61,652 bases of DNA from Symbiodinium natans (taxonomy: Eukaryota; Sar; Dinophyceae; Suessiales; Symbiodiniaceae). The notes under the pieces are model-generated. The model ran no database searches. It was given only the letters and a program-made list of their open reading frames with translations, and was not told the DNA's origin. The DNA is taken from positions 185,001 to 246,652 of the forward strand of contig CAJNDS010000044.1 in NCBI GenBank assembly GCA_905221605.1, written 5' to 3'. The translations under genes were made by a program, and so were the position numbers. Below are positions 33,401-41,605 of the stretch, one piece after another (the stretch's first letter is position 1; each line of letters opens with the position of its first letter).

Positions 33401-36400
33401 CCTCCCAAGAACCCTAAGACCTCACCTCCACCAAAGGGACCTGAGTTGAAGGCTGCAGCTCCCTCGCCCAATGCCAACCACGTCACAGCTCTCCTTGAGG
33501 ATGCTGCCAAGGTTCTCAAGGCAATCCAGCCCAAGGAACCCTCCGGGGTACCTGTCGTTGAAGCACAGCCCATTCCATCAGCGTCGCAAGCTCCTGTCGC
33601 CCAAGGGGTTCCTGTTTCGGTTGCGACCCTTCAGGCCCACCTCGATGCGATCCGCCAGGCGATCCCTGATGGACAGCCTAACATCAGAACTGCACAGGTA
33701 GCAAGCACTGACCCCTCGCCTTGCGAGGTAGACCAGGGTGAAAGGACTGGCTTGCTGGACTCCGGAGCCTCGCACCCCATGCGTTCTCGAGAGCCTAAGG
33801 ACACCAACACGTCTCGCACTGAGGTCACTTTGGCCGGAGGGGTGACGAGGGTGATGGAGCAAAATTCCTCCGGAACCATCCTGGTTGAGCCGGGATCGCA
33901 GCCCATCGTCCCGGTTGGAGCTTTGATCCAGGAGCTAGGATGCTCTTTGACATGGTCTGGGAAGAAGGCCACCTTGGTGCATCCGCTTCATGGGAAGATC
34001 CCGCTTCGTGTCCGCCAGGGTTGTCCGATCTTGGCAGAGACCAGAGCTTTGGAGCTCATCCATGAGCTTGAAGAAGCTAAGCTGGCGAAGTTCAACACTG
34101 AGGTGGAAGAGCTTCAGGCCATCCTAAGAGGTTTAAGTGCACCGAAGCCACTGAAGGCTAGGGTCAAGGAAGCTAGGGAAACTGGTTCCAGGGTTGAGCT
34201 GCTGCAAGCTGCGACGGCAACAGGCCTCTTTGCGAAGGAGCACCTTCCTCTCCTGGGAGCCAACCTCCCCATCCACAGCCACCATGTGCGACACGTCCTA
34301 AAGGCCCTTCAGCTGCCAAGGAGAACTAGGCGAACGCTAGAGAGCTCTAAGGACTGGGTGCTAAGGTTTGTTAGGCAAGACTTCGGGGACGATCCTTTGG
34401 ATACTTGGTGTAATCAAAGGGGGGTTCCCATAGTAACCATCAACCTGAGCAAGCAGCACCGCGAGGCCCTGACCCCTGGAAACAGCATCGCTCAGATTCT
34501 TCTGTGGGCCGCCGTCCATGGTCGAATTGCTGGGGTAGAGGGTGAGCTTGGCCCCAATCTCAGCCTGGTCCCGTTGTTGCAGTGGTTGTGGACCCTTTCG
34601 TCTGTTGTTAGGGGTTACACGGTTCCGTTGGCGGTGATGTCGTCGTCGGCCAAACCCTTCACGACTGAGGCGTGGAACCGGTTCGCTACTTGGACCGGTG
34701 GCCTTGAAACAAGAGAGGCGCCACACACCGGCACTGTGATTGCTTCCAACTGCGCTATACCATCCCTGGATTCCTGCAAGGTTGAGGCCGAGGTGAGAGC
34801 TTGCATTGCCGGAGCTTTCCTGCCACCGTCGGATGTTTTGCGTCCTGGAGAGCTTGAGAGCATTGATAAGGCCATTACTGAGGCCCGACGACAAATCCAG
34901 GAACCTTCCGAAGCACCTGCTGCTGCTGCCGTGAGCAAGGAAGAGGAGGAGTGGCGTCAACACATCTTGAGCGGCCACCTCCCCTATCGCCGCGACTGCA
35001 AGGCGTGCATCCTCGGGAGCGGGGTTGGCCTCCAACATCGGAAGGTTAAGGCCCCGGCATCTTTTGCCTTGTCTTGTGACCTTCTCGGTCCGTTGCCCGA
35101 GAAGGGGCTCTCGGAAGATTGTATCGCTTCCCGACCTCGACACAGATATGCCTTGGTGGCGGCCTACAGGGCACCGTCGGAGCTTTTGGAGAAGGGAGGC
35201 TGGATCGGCGCCAGGAAATCCATCGAGGATCTCTTCGCCAAGGATCTGCTTGATCAAATGGCCAAGGAGGGCAAGGACCTTCGAGGAATCCCTCCAATTC
35301 CTGAGCATGATGTCAGTCCTGCCGAGGAGGACCACCGTCTGGAGGAGGAAGTCCAAGACGTTTTCTCCTGGCCAGAGGAGGAGGAAGGGGCGCCTGAGAT
35401 ATCATCCACCTTGGATACCGTGACCGTGGAAGTTGAAGAGGAGGAGGAAGGGGGTCTGTGGGATGAAGAGGCCTTGCGAACGACTGTCAAACAGCTGGAA
35501 AGCCCTGTACCTCAAACCGTCCTTCGTTTTGTCCGCCCGATTCCCTCGAAACACTTCACGGCCATCCTGCCTGCCATCCACTCCATCATCTCCGAAATAG
35601 AGCGCATCGGTCTACCCGTTCGTTCTTTGCACACCGACCAAGGAAGAGAATTCCTCTCCGAAGGGTTGAAGGAATGGTGTTCTAAGCGCTCCATCCGTGT
35701 GAGTATGTCCGAGCCTCACGACCATAAGGGGAACGGACTCGCCGAGAGGATCGTGGGATGGAGTAAACAGAGGGCGCGCACGCTCCTGAGCAGTGCAGAT
35801 CTCCCTGTCATCCATTGGCCCTCGGCGATGCAGTATGCTGCTTCCTTGCATCAACACCGAGTACTGGGAACATCACCTCCGGCCTACTTCGGGCAACGAG
35901 TGCTGTTTAAGAGGCCTGTCCTTCCTGGCAACCTGAAGCCCTGGAATCCCTGGTCCCAGGGGCGATACCTGTCACCGTCCAACATCGTCACCGATGGGCA
36001 TGTTGTCTTGAATGATGAGGGGAAACTTGTGACGGTCCGGAACATCCGGGCAAACCCAGTCGATCCCGAGAAAGAAGTCCTGGATATGCCTGGCGTTGCT
36101 GCCGACTTTGGGTCCGAGTCCAAGCAAGACGACATTCCTTCATATGTCGTGCCAACAGAGCCTTCCGAAGAACGATACCAACCACCAGTACGTCGGGTTG
36201 TAGGAAAGACTCCGGGTGTTAGGTTGGGGGTTGAAGAGCCGCCGCCTGCACCACTGAGCCCGGAAGAGATTCCTCGTCTCGATGGAACTAAGAGCCAACC
36301 ACCTCGGGTTGTAGGTAAGTCTCCGGGTGTAAGGATAGGGGTTGAAGAGCCGCCTGAGGTCGAGCCGCTGCCGCTCCCTGATAGTAAGGGGTTAGAAGAG

Positions 36401-39400
36401 CCTGCACATCGGGTTGTAGGTAAGTCTCCGGGTGGAAGGATAGGAACCGAAGAGCCACCTGAGGTCGACCAACCAAGTCCCTTTGCAGAAGGCCTTAGAG
36501 TTCGCCCTGACCCACTTCACCTTAGCACAGATCCAGCGGAGCCTCCTGTCCCTGCGCCTAGAAGGAAGATTACTGGCAAGACCAAGATGGCTAAACGCAT
36601 CACGGTTGTCCAGCCCTTAGAAGAGAAAGCGAGAAGCCTGCGAGAAGCCTTGTCCTTCTCTCCTGGTGAAGTCGCTACCCTCCTGAATGAGGCCCTCAAC
36701 ATTCGTCCCTCCGCCAACCATCAAAGGATTCGGGGCGTTGCTTCGGGTTGCACCTTTGGGGCTTATGCTAGGGGGTCCATCAACAAGGGGATTACCTTGG
36801 CGACAGGGGAGAGGCCCGAGCTTACCCGATACCTCAATGCCTTTCTGCAACACTCTCTCGGAGACTGTGAGCATCCGTCCGGAACTCCTCCCACATGGGT
36901 TGCCCTTGCTGTGTTCCGCGCGCGAGAGGTCTCTCCTCATCGTGACCTTCAAAACGAGATTGGGTCTTGGAACCATGCCGTCCATGTGAAGTGCCCTACC
37001 TTGTGGGTTGAGAGTACTCAAGACTCTAACCCGGTCTTTGGAGGAGGAAAGCAAGAGGAAAGCGAGGTCAAGGTTACTTCCGAAAGGGTTTTAGCCGGGA
37101 GGGAGGTTCAGTTTCTGGAAGGGGCTGTCACCTTCAATGCCAGAAACTGGCATGCCGTGCCTGCAAGTTCAGATTGGGTCATTGCGGGTTTCACACCACT
37201 GGGATGGGACCGTGACCTTTCTGATGCCCTTAGAGGTTTTGGGTTCCCTGTGCCCTCACCGGTGAGGATTGCAATGATCCAAGGAGGAGGGACATCCTCG
37301 AGCTCGGGAGAACTTGCTTCCGACCTGCAAGGCGACAGTGCCGCTACCTCTGGCATATCGGGAACAGGTTCCACCCAAGCCTCGATTCAAGTGTCCTCGC
37401 TTGGCTCAACTCCTGAAGAGGGCATCGAGCTACCTGACAGGCTTGGTGCCATCAATGACCCCGACTTAGTTAGGGCCCTGGTTACCCTAAACCTCCAACA
37501 CCGAGTAGAGGGGTTAGAGGCCTTGGGAGTTGAGGTTGCAAGGGACATGCTTTATGTGTACCCAGAAGACTTGCTGGAGGAAGGCTGGTCTCTCGTGGAA
37601 ACCAGACTTTTCCGTGAGTTGGTTCTGCGGAATCTTGAGCAAGGGCCCACCACTGATGCACGTCCTAGTGGTCCAACACCTGCGACCCCGGCTCAGGCTG
37701 GGGTACGAGCCATTGGAGGAAATGGTTCACGACCTACCTTCATCCAGGAGATCCGGCAAAGAAGGCATCAGAGAGCAGCGGAGGAACGAGCTTCCAATGT
37801 TTCTGATGATGCCACGGCCGGGTCGTCCGAACCGCCAGAAGGACGACCAGATCCTCGGGTGACACCAGCTATCATCGAAGCACCGGCCCAAGAGGCATTC
37901 GATGAGATCCAGCAGTGGACCCCAATTCCGCTTGAGGTTCTGCGACTTGCTGAGGAGCTTGGTTCCGAGGCGGATTTGGTGGCGCGACCTAGTGACATCG
38001 AATATGCCAACAACACGTTCGATGATATGGTTCGGGGGTACTTTTGGAATCGGAATGGGTTGCATCCCATCGTCGCTCGCCTGGCCCTGAGAACCTTCGC
38101 CAGACACCGCTGTGATGTCCTGGGCCTTTCAGACCGTCACCCTGATGAGGAAGCCCAGGAGGAGTCAACGCTTGAGACTCCGGTGATCCGAATGGCCCTG
38201 CATGACCACGAAGACCTTGAAGAACCCCCTCTGGCCAATGCGCATTCCTCATGTTCGAGCCGGATCCCAGCTGCCTTGCTTTCGCCTGCCTACATCATCC
38301 TTCAGCAAGGTGTTCAGTTTCCTGAAGAGGTAGACCAGGTGCCACATGTCTCCGAGGTCCAGGCTTGCAAGGCCGAGCTTTACACCCATGACATGGAGGG
38401 CAGGCTGGAAGCTCTGCAAGGAAGGCCTCTCGAAACCACTCACACCGTGGCGCCTGCCGAGGTGCGGCGCCATAAGCACCATTGGTTTCAGGCTTTCAAG
38501 AAGGAACTTGAGTCACTTGTTGGCAAGGGTGCGATAGAAAGGGTTTCCGGGAAAAGGGCAGCTGAGTTGCTTAATGATCCTGAAAGCACTGTGCTCCACG
38601 CCAAGGGAGTATGTACGGTGAAGCCGGGAAAACAGGACGAACCCTACCGTCGAAAGGCTCGGCTTGTCGCTTGCGGAAATGAATCCGGCTTTACGGACGC
38701 CGACGACCTTTACGCGTCGGGCGTGGCAGTCGAAGGACTGCGGGCCGCGCTCGTCGAGGCATCCCACAACCAGTGGGGTGCCTATGGCACCGATGTGGCC
38801 ACAGCGTTCCTCCTTGCACCTTTAGGATCACAGGCGAAGGGACGAAAATACATCTTGAGGCCTCCGCAAATCCTGAGGGACCTCGCCCTCGCCGAGGAGG
38901 GCGAGTACTGGGTTATCCGTAAAGCAATATACGGATTAAGGGAGAGTCCACGATGGTGGTCCGAATACCGCGACCAGGCTTTGAAGGGGGTCAAGACAGT
39001 GGATCCGACCACAGGGGAGCTCCTAACCCTGGAACAGGGCCAGGTCGATGCTAACATCCTTCGCATCAAAGGGGTGGGGGGTGAGACGCTGGGTCTGATG
39101 ATCCTCTACGTCGACGACGTGCTCTTTCTCACGACTGAGTCAAGAGCTCGAGCCATCTACGACTACATCAGGACATCCTTGGGTTGGGAACTGGATCCGC
39201 TTAAGCAGGCAACTGAGGAGGAGCCCCTAAAGTTCCTTGGGGTGAACATACGACCACTTCCCAAGGCCCCCGGCAAGGAGCCGGGCTTCTCCCTGGAGCA
39301 GACTGCCTACATCGAGGAAGTGTTGCATGCGCATGGGTTTTCTGGTCACCCTAGCTTGGTTGCATGCCCGAAGGAACTCCTCCATGATTTTCCAAACGAA

Positions 39401-40882
39401 CCTGCAGGCGCTGATGCCCTGAAGCGTGCGCAGAAAATCACAGGAGAATTGCTATGGATCAGTCAACGCAGCAGGCCAGATATTTCCTACCTGGTGCACA
39501 CCATGTGCTGCAACACCTCGAAATGTCCGGAAAGAGTTTGCGAAATAGGCCAGCGCCTCCTCAAGTTCCTCGCAGCCACGAAGAATGTCCGGTTGGAACT
39601 TAGGGTTTCCGATCCCCATGGAGGTGTTCAGGTTTTCACTGATGCAAGCTTCGCTCCGGAAGGAGCTCACAGCTTCGGTGGGGTACTAATTAAGTACAGG
39701 GGAGCCACGGTGTTTTGGAAAGCCACCAAGTTGCCCCTAATCTCCGTCTCCACGGCGGAAGCGGAACTCCAGACCCTAAGCGAAGGGGCTATCTTGGGCC
39801 AATCCTTCCTTGCCTCACTTCAGGATGTCACCAATGACATGTCGCCACTTCACCTCCGTTGTGACTCTACCGCCGCTATTGCCCTAGCGGAGGGGTCGTC
39901 CAGCCAGAGGACAAGACACCTTAAGGTACGCGCAGCTGCCTTGCGCCAACTTGTCGAGCAGGGGATGTCCCTATCCCACTGTCCGGGGGACATTCAGTGT
40001 GCCGATATCCTCACTAAGGCTCTTTCGAGTGCTCGCCTGAGAGACCTGAGCATACTGATAGGCTTGACAAGGGAGAGTGAGGAGCCAACCGCCAGTGTGC
40101 AATGCCTCCAGGGTTCTGGGTGTTCGCAAGGTTTAGCAGCATGGGTGGCATTGCTGATGTCGTATGCTGGGGTGATTTACGGTCAAGAGCAGCATGAAGG
40201 CCAAGCACCTCCGCCTCCACCACCACTTGTGCATGAGGATCCGCCCGGGGTCTCGGATGACACATGGCTGTATGTTGCACTAGTGGTTGTAGTGATAGCT
40301 GCACTTGGGGTTTGGGAATGCCTAAAGGGTGTAGGTAGGGGAGTTTACCGTAGGGTTGAGACCAGGCCCGTAGTCAAGGCCCTTTCCCGCCGGGAAGAGA
40401 AGCTGCAGCGAGCTGTGGCTCAAGCCCTTGAAAGGGAATTGCCATCCCCTGACACATCATCCACCACAAGCATCGAGATGCAAGCAAGGAGGAGACACAG
40501 GCGAAAACAAACGCCTCCGCCCCCGCCGCCGTGTGATTCACCTCAGGGCTCTGCCTGTGCATCTGGGGATAATCCATGGCTTCGCGCTCCTGTTCCACGA
40601 CCTCCACCGCCTCATCCACTTCCTCCAACGCCTGCCCGCCCTGCCGAGGGTACCTCGCCTGTGCGCCATGCCGGGGTTGAGAGGGGTGTTAGGGGGGTTT
40701 CGGTTGCGGTTCAAACTGAGCCCGTCCTTGTCTTTGGGGTTGACGAGCATGCATACATGACTCCCAAAGGGAAGACTATCCATGATGATATCCATTGTCG
40801 TGCCGGCCTCCATCAACCCTTGGGGGTTACTGCGAAGACTCCTTGTAGGCATTGTCTCGGGAGGAAGACACGAAATGGGTAG
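30461..40882 (+). CDS. Gag-Pol polyprotein, 3473 aa, Ty1/copia type
   Basis: First ATG is at 30461, just after the LTR; the frame is open back to 30335 without an ATG. Visible parts (residues from this Met): coiled coil about 250-290; eleven VPGVPG-type repeats 319-590; capsid-like helical region about 630-860; CCCH finger C-X8-C-X5-C-X3-H at 923-942; CCHC knuckle 956-969; protease LLDSGAS with Asp1100; integrase H/H/C/C cluster 1501-1516, then Asp1540, Asp1726 and Glu1762 (exact DD35E spacing, but a ~130-residue acidic insertion between the two Asp); three RVVGKSPG-type repeats about 1910-2000; oxygenase-like domain about 2080-2267; SAM-like helices about 2333-2395; reverse transcriptase about 2670-2930 with YVDD at 2883; RNase H Asp3061, Glu3100, Asp3135, Asp3182; hydrophobic segments 3225-3241 and 3269-3287; and a Cys/His cluster 3441-3465. 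The protein is roughly twice the usual copia length and has no Gag/Pol frameshift. Confidence 0.95.
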   Translation: MSAQSASAVRGSATGPLMNGRGHQSSVAPSYGAASEAGSTSGVGLDAGSSLPQDTRMASGCRSGNDLQQGSIPGSGGGGTATPLEVVNDLRAATDGGEAPDTGLPPGAGNNSSELPEGPLESARRAVGQIWQAVQVAAGHPAMASRPPMNEGGESGEVETYLSAGWDGSRDDSRSPSPPRGPPPAPAEVMLQQPLFPPEVLSQIETMNREAPLLSGFGSPGREAGRPESSDSAGVSSGAVQAEVHRQLEVMRREHSALVQGLARENEFLRDRLANAVAVAERESWRTSTVGKVWGWLGENFKGLGSGPRQTLNQPGAGFPPVAAQGTRPLEQVPGVPGSLGAAFPSIAAQGMQPLEHVPGVPGPASFPGVPGLSGYAHHSVAAQGMQPLEHVPGVPGPGFAFPSVAAQGMQPLEHVPGVPGASGAAFPSVAAQGMQPLEHVPGVPAFPSVAAQGMQPLEHVPGVPGASGAAFPSVAAQGMQPLEHVPGVPGASGFAIAAQGMQPLEHVPGVPGASGAAFPSVAARGTKPLEQVPGVPGPGAAFPSVAARGTKPLEQVPGVPGPGAAFPSVAARGTKPLEHVQGVPSPGAAVSPIQDANARSPEVTNLLQGLQAVLRGSEGSPTSAEQVKYHWQELPKLPEIGAEASLAFMDWLHLCAPCVEDMSSTSADYWACLCKEAERWYAGYISADPVTRLTLNPVPSYELQDVRWSRLAKRLESLLIAACPKSVKEELVAGRIKTPLGIICRLYSLYAPGGVSEREQGIQFLQSPVQASSPHQATEVLRKWKRWLLRTQALGGTTPDPVILVKALNTIVKGVLEGAPEALFRVNLVRAALKVEVAPSQESVVQLHAALTAEVEALGRVTPKAKAPPPQIAAVDNPTAPASSSQAPGPKGKGNPKNPAPGLPTVNPKSPPPQPGSTGNKCRFFLQGQGCRKGERCQDLHEWKEIPANERSERCMACGGRNHRKVDCPNSKAGRAGGPPPKNPKTSPPPKGPELKAAAPSPNANHVTALLEDAAKVLKAIQPKEPSGVPVVEAQPIPSASQAPVAQGVPVSVATLQAHLDAIRQAIPDGQPNIRTAQVASTDPSPCEVDQGERTGLLDSGASHPMRSREPKDTNTSRTEVTLAGGVTRVMEQNSSGTILVEPGSQPIVPVGALIQELGCSLTWSGKKATLVHPLHGKIPLRVRQGCPILAETRALELIHELEEAKLAKFNTEVEELQAILRGLSAPKPLKARVKEARETGSRVELLQAATATGLFAKEHLPLLGANLPIHSHHVRHVLKALQLPRRTRRTLESSKDWVLRFVRQDFGDDPLDTWCNQRGVPIVTINLSKQHREALTPGNSIAQILLWAAVHGRIAGVEGELGPNLSLVPLLQWLWTLSSVVRGYTVPLAVMSSSAKPFTTEAWNRFATWTGGLETREAPHTGTVIASNCAIPSLDSCKVEAEVRACIAGAFLPPSDVLRPGELESIDKAITEARRQIQEPSEAPAAAAVSKEEEEWRQHILSGHLPYRRDCKACILGSGVGLQHRKVKAPASFALSCDLLGPLPEKGLSEDCIASRPRHRYALVAAYRAPSELLEKGGWIGARKSIEDLFAKDLLDQMAKEGKDLRGIPPIPEHDVSPAEEDHRLEEEVQDVFSWPEEEEGAPEISSTLDTVTVEVEEEEEGGLWDEEALRTTVKQLESPVPQTVLRFVRPIPSKHFTAILPAIHSIISEIERIGLPVRSLHTDQGREFLSEGLKEWCSKRSIRVSMSEPHDHKGNGLAERIVGWSKQRARTLLSSADLPVIHWPSAMQYAASLHQHRVLGTSPPAYFGQRVLFKRPVLPGNLKPWNPWSQGRYLSPSNIVTDGHVVLNDEGKLVTVRNIRANPVDPEKEVLDMPGVAADFGSESKQDDIPSYVVPTEPSEERYQPPVRRVVGKTPGVRLGVEEPPPAPLSPEEIPRLDGTKSQPPRVVGKSPGVRIGVEEPPEVEPLPLPDSKGLEEPAHRVVGKSPGGRIGTEEPPEVDQPSPFAEGLRVRPDPLHLSTDPAEPPVPAPRRKITGKTKMAKRITVVQPLEEKARSLREALSFSPGEVATLLNEALNIRPSANHQRIRGVASGCTFGAYARGSINKGITLATGERPELTRYLNAFLQHSLGDCEHPSGTPPTWVALAVFRAREVSPHRDLQNEIGSWNHAVHVKCPTLWVESTQDSNPVFGGGKQEESEVKVTSERVLAGREVQFLEGAVTFNARNWHAVPASSDWVIAGFTPLGWDRDLSDALRGFGFPVPSPVRIAMIQGGGTSSSSGELASDLQGDSAATSGISGTGSTQASIQVSSLGSTPEEGIELPDRLGAINDPDLVRALVTLNLQHRVEGLEALGVEVARDMLYVYPEDLLEEGWSLVETRLFRELVLRNLEQGPTTDARPSGPTPATPAQAGVRAIGGNGSRPTFIQEIRQRRHQRAAEERASNVSDDATAGSSEPPEGRPDPRVTPAIIEAPAQEAFDEIQQWTPIPLEVLRLAEELGSEADLVARPSDIEYANNTFDDMVRGYFWNRNGLHPIVARLALRTFARHRCDVLGLSDRHPDEEAQEESTLETPVIRMALHDHEDLEEPPLANAHSSCSSRIPAALLSPAYIILQQGVQFPEEVDQVPHVSEVQACKAELYTHDMEGRLEALQGRPLETTHTVAPAEVRRHKHHWFQAFKKELESLVGKGAIERVSGKRAAELLNDPESTVLHAKGVCTVKPGKQDEPYRRKARLVACGNESGFTDADDLYASGVAVEGLRAALVEASHNQWGAYGTDVATAFLLAPLGSQAKGRKYILRPPQILRDLALAEEGEYWVIRKAIYGLRESPRWWSEYRDQALKGVKTVDPTTGELLTLEQGQVDANILRIKGVGGETLGLMILYVDDVLFLTTESRARAIYDYIRTSLGWELDPLKQATEEEPLKFLGVNIRPLPKAPGKEPGFSLEQTAYIEEVLHAHGFSGHPSLVACPKELLHDFPNEPAGADALKRAQKITGELLWISQRSRPDISYLVHTMCCNTSKCPERVCEIGQRLLKFLAATKNVRLELRVSDPHGGVQVFTDASFAPEGAHSFGGVLIKYRGATVFWKATKLPLISVSTAEAELQTLSEGAILGQSFLASLQDVTNDMSPLHLRCDSTAAIALAEGSSSQRTRHLKVRAAALRQLVEQGMSLSHCPGDIQCADILTKALSSARLRDLSILIGLTRESEEPTASVQCLQGSGCSQGLAAWVALLMSYAGVIYGQEQHEGQAPPPPPPLVHEDPPGVSDDTWLYVALVVVVIAALGVWECLKGVGRGVYRRVETRPVVKALSRREEKLQRAVAQALERELPSPDTSSTTSIEMQARRRHRRKQTPPPPPPCDSPQGSACASGDNPWLRAPVPRPPPPHPLPPTPARPAEGTSPVRHAGVERGVRGVSVAVQTEPVLVFGVDEHAYMTPKGKTIHDDIHCRAGLHQPLGVTAKTPCRHCLGRKTRNG
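31415..32230 (+). repeat. Eleven-copy coding repeat in Gag (VPGVPG type)
   Basis: Units of about 60-100 bp encode variants of FPSVAAQGMQPLEHVPGVPG plus a short Gly/Ala linker. Copies 1 and 9-11 have the AARGTKPLEQ-like variant, and the last three are nearly identical, so local expansion is recent. VPGVPG resembles elastin-like disordered repeats. The long minus-strand frame here is a shadow. Confidence 0.95.
36700..37260 (+). other. Oxygenase-like domain inside the polyprotein
   Basis: This section lies between integrase and reverse transcriptase, where ordinary copia elements have only linker. It contains HRD at 36938-36946 (residues 2160-2162), a beta-rich stretch, and NWHAVP with His at 37151 (residue 2231), then WVIAGFTP. 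An HxD pair followed about 70 residues later by a His in a WH context, then a hydrophobic strand, is the iron-binding layout of 2-oxoglutarate/Fe(II) dioxygenases. The Arg or Lys usually found about ten residues after the distal His to bind 2-oxoglutarate is not obvious, so activity is uncertain. Assignment is by motif only. Confidence 0.45.
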
Positions 40883-40909
40883 TAGTGAAAGGCGCCTGGC
40901 GGCTTTTTC

Positions 40910-40918
40910 AAGGAGGAG
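40910..40918 (+). promoter_or_regulatory. Polypurine tract
   Basis: AAGGAGGAG immediately precedes the 3' LTR, the position expected for the plus-strand primer of LTR elements. It lies 27 bp after the Gag-Pol stop codon. Confidence 0.85.
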
Positions 40919-41345
40919 TGTTGAATGTCCAGACCCTCCACGAGCCCTTTGCCCAGGTGCTTCGCTTCTTCTTTTCCGACTTGTGGTTCAAAGGCATGCA
41001 GCACGAGTACATAACCCGAACATGCTTGAAGCACTCAGTAGGGATGTGCTTGGAAGGGGCTGCATGCACCGCAAACACATAGCTTTCAAGAAAGATTTGT
41101 AAGTCTGGCTTTGTATAGCACTTGTCAGCTTGCTTTTGTTCTTTCTTCTCTTCTGAGTCCGAGCGTGTTCGCTAGCTGAGAGAAAAGCCATAGGCCGCTC
41201 TGCGCTGTGCAGTCTGGGAGACTTTGGGCGATTGGAGTTTCGGAGGTTTTCTTCGGCAAAGAATACAAGGTTCGAGATTTCGGAGGAGGACTCAGTCCAC
41301 ATCGAAGGGGTGCTCTTCGCTGGGGACCTGTTTGAGCCATCAACA
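40919..41345 (+). repeat. 3' LTR
   Basis: 427 bp, identical by eye to the 5' LTR at 30030-30456, and followed directly by the TATAC duplication. Confidence 0.97.
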
Positions 41346-41350
41346 TATAC
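41346..41350. other. Target-site duplication, right copy
   Basis: TATAC directly follows the 3' LTR and matches 30025-30029. Confidence 0.9.
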
Positions 41351-41605
41351 TTTTAGGGTTCAGGGCGTATTGCCTAGGCTACTCTCACAAGCAACATAGG
41401 TCACTAAAGTACACACTGCGCACTTTTTCACCTGTGGCGGCTTTGTATGGTAGAATTCGTTATACTATACTTTCTATAGTTGCTATGTTGTTGAATGCTG
41501 TAGTATTGAAAAGTATACCTATAGCATGGATCAGTAGACTTCCCGCTGCAGCATATACAGCTCATACTTGCGGAGTGACAAAATGCAAGAGGGATGCGCG
41601 TGCAG
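41351..41605. other. AT-rich right flank of the retrotransposon
   Basis: TATAC/TATAG words continue (41457-41520), as on the left flank. It is likely intron or intergenic sequence before the RRM exons. The RRM RNP2 exon was not found here. Confidence 0.4.

Larger units (their letters stand above)
30030..41345 (+). mobile_element. Complete Ty1/copia-type LTR retrotransposon (11.3 kb)
   Basis: The element has 427-bp LTRs at both ends, each with TGTTGA...TCAACA termini (a 6-bp inverted repeat), and a TATAC target duplication. The interior holds one open reading frame with domain order Gag-protease-integrase-reverse transcriptase-RNase H. That order, integrase before reverse transcriptase, defines the copia group and excludes gypsy-type elements. 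I see no mismatch between the LTRs and no stop in the frame, so the copy looks recently inserted and potentially autonomous. At 11.3 kb it is about twice the usual copia length because the polyprotein has extra segments. It sits between two copies of an RRM gene segment but not inside an exon I can identify. Confidence 0.97.

Noticed and set aside
40128-40320. Retroviral envelope gene
   Set aside because: The two hydrophobic segments are in the same frame as Pol, with no signal peptide, Cys-rich ectodomain or separate start, so a true envelope gene is not supported.
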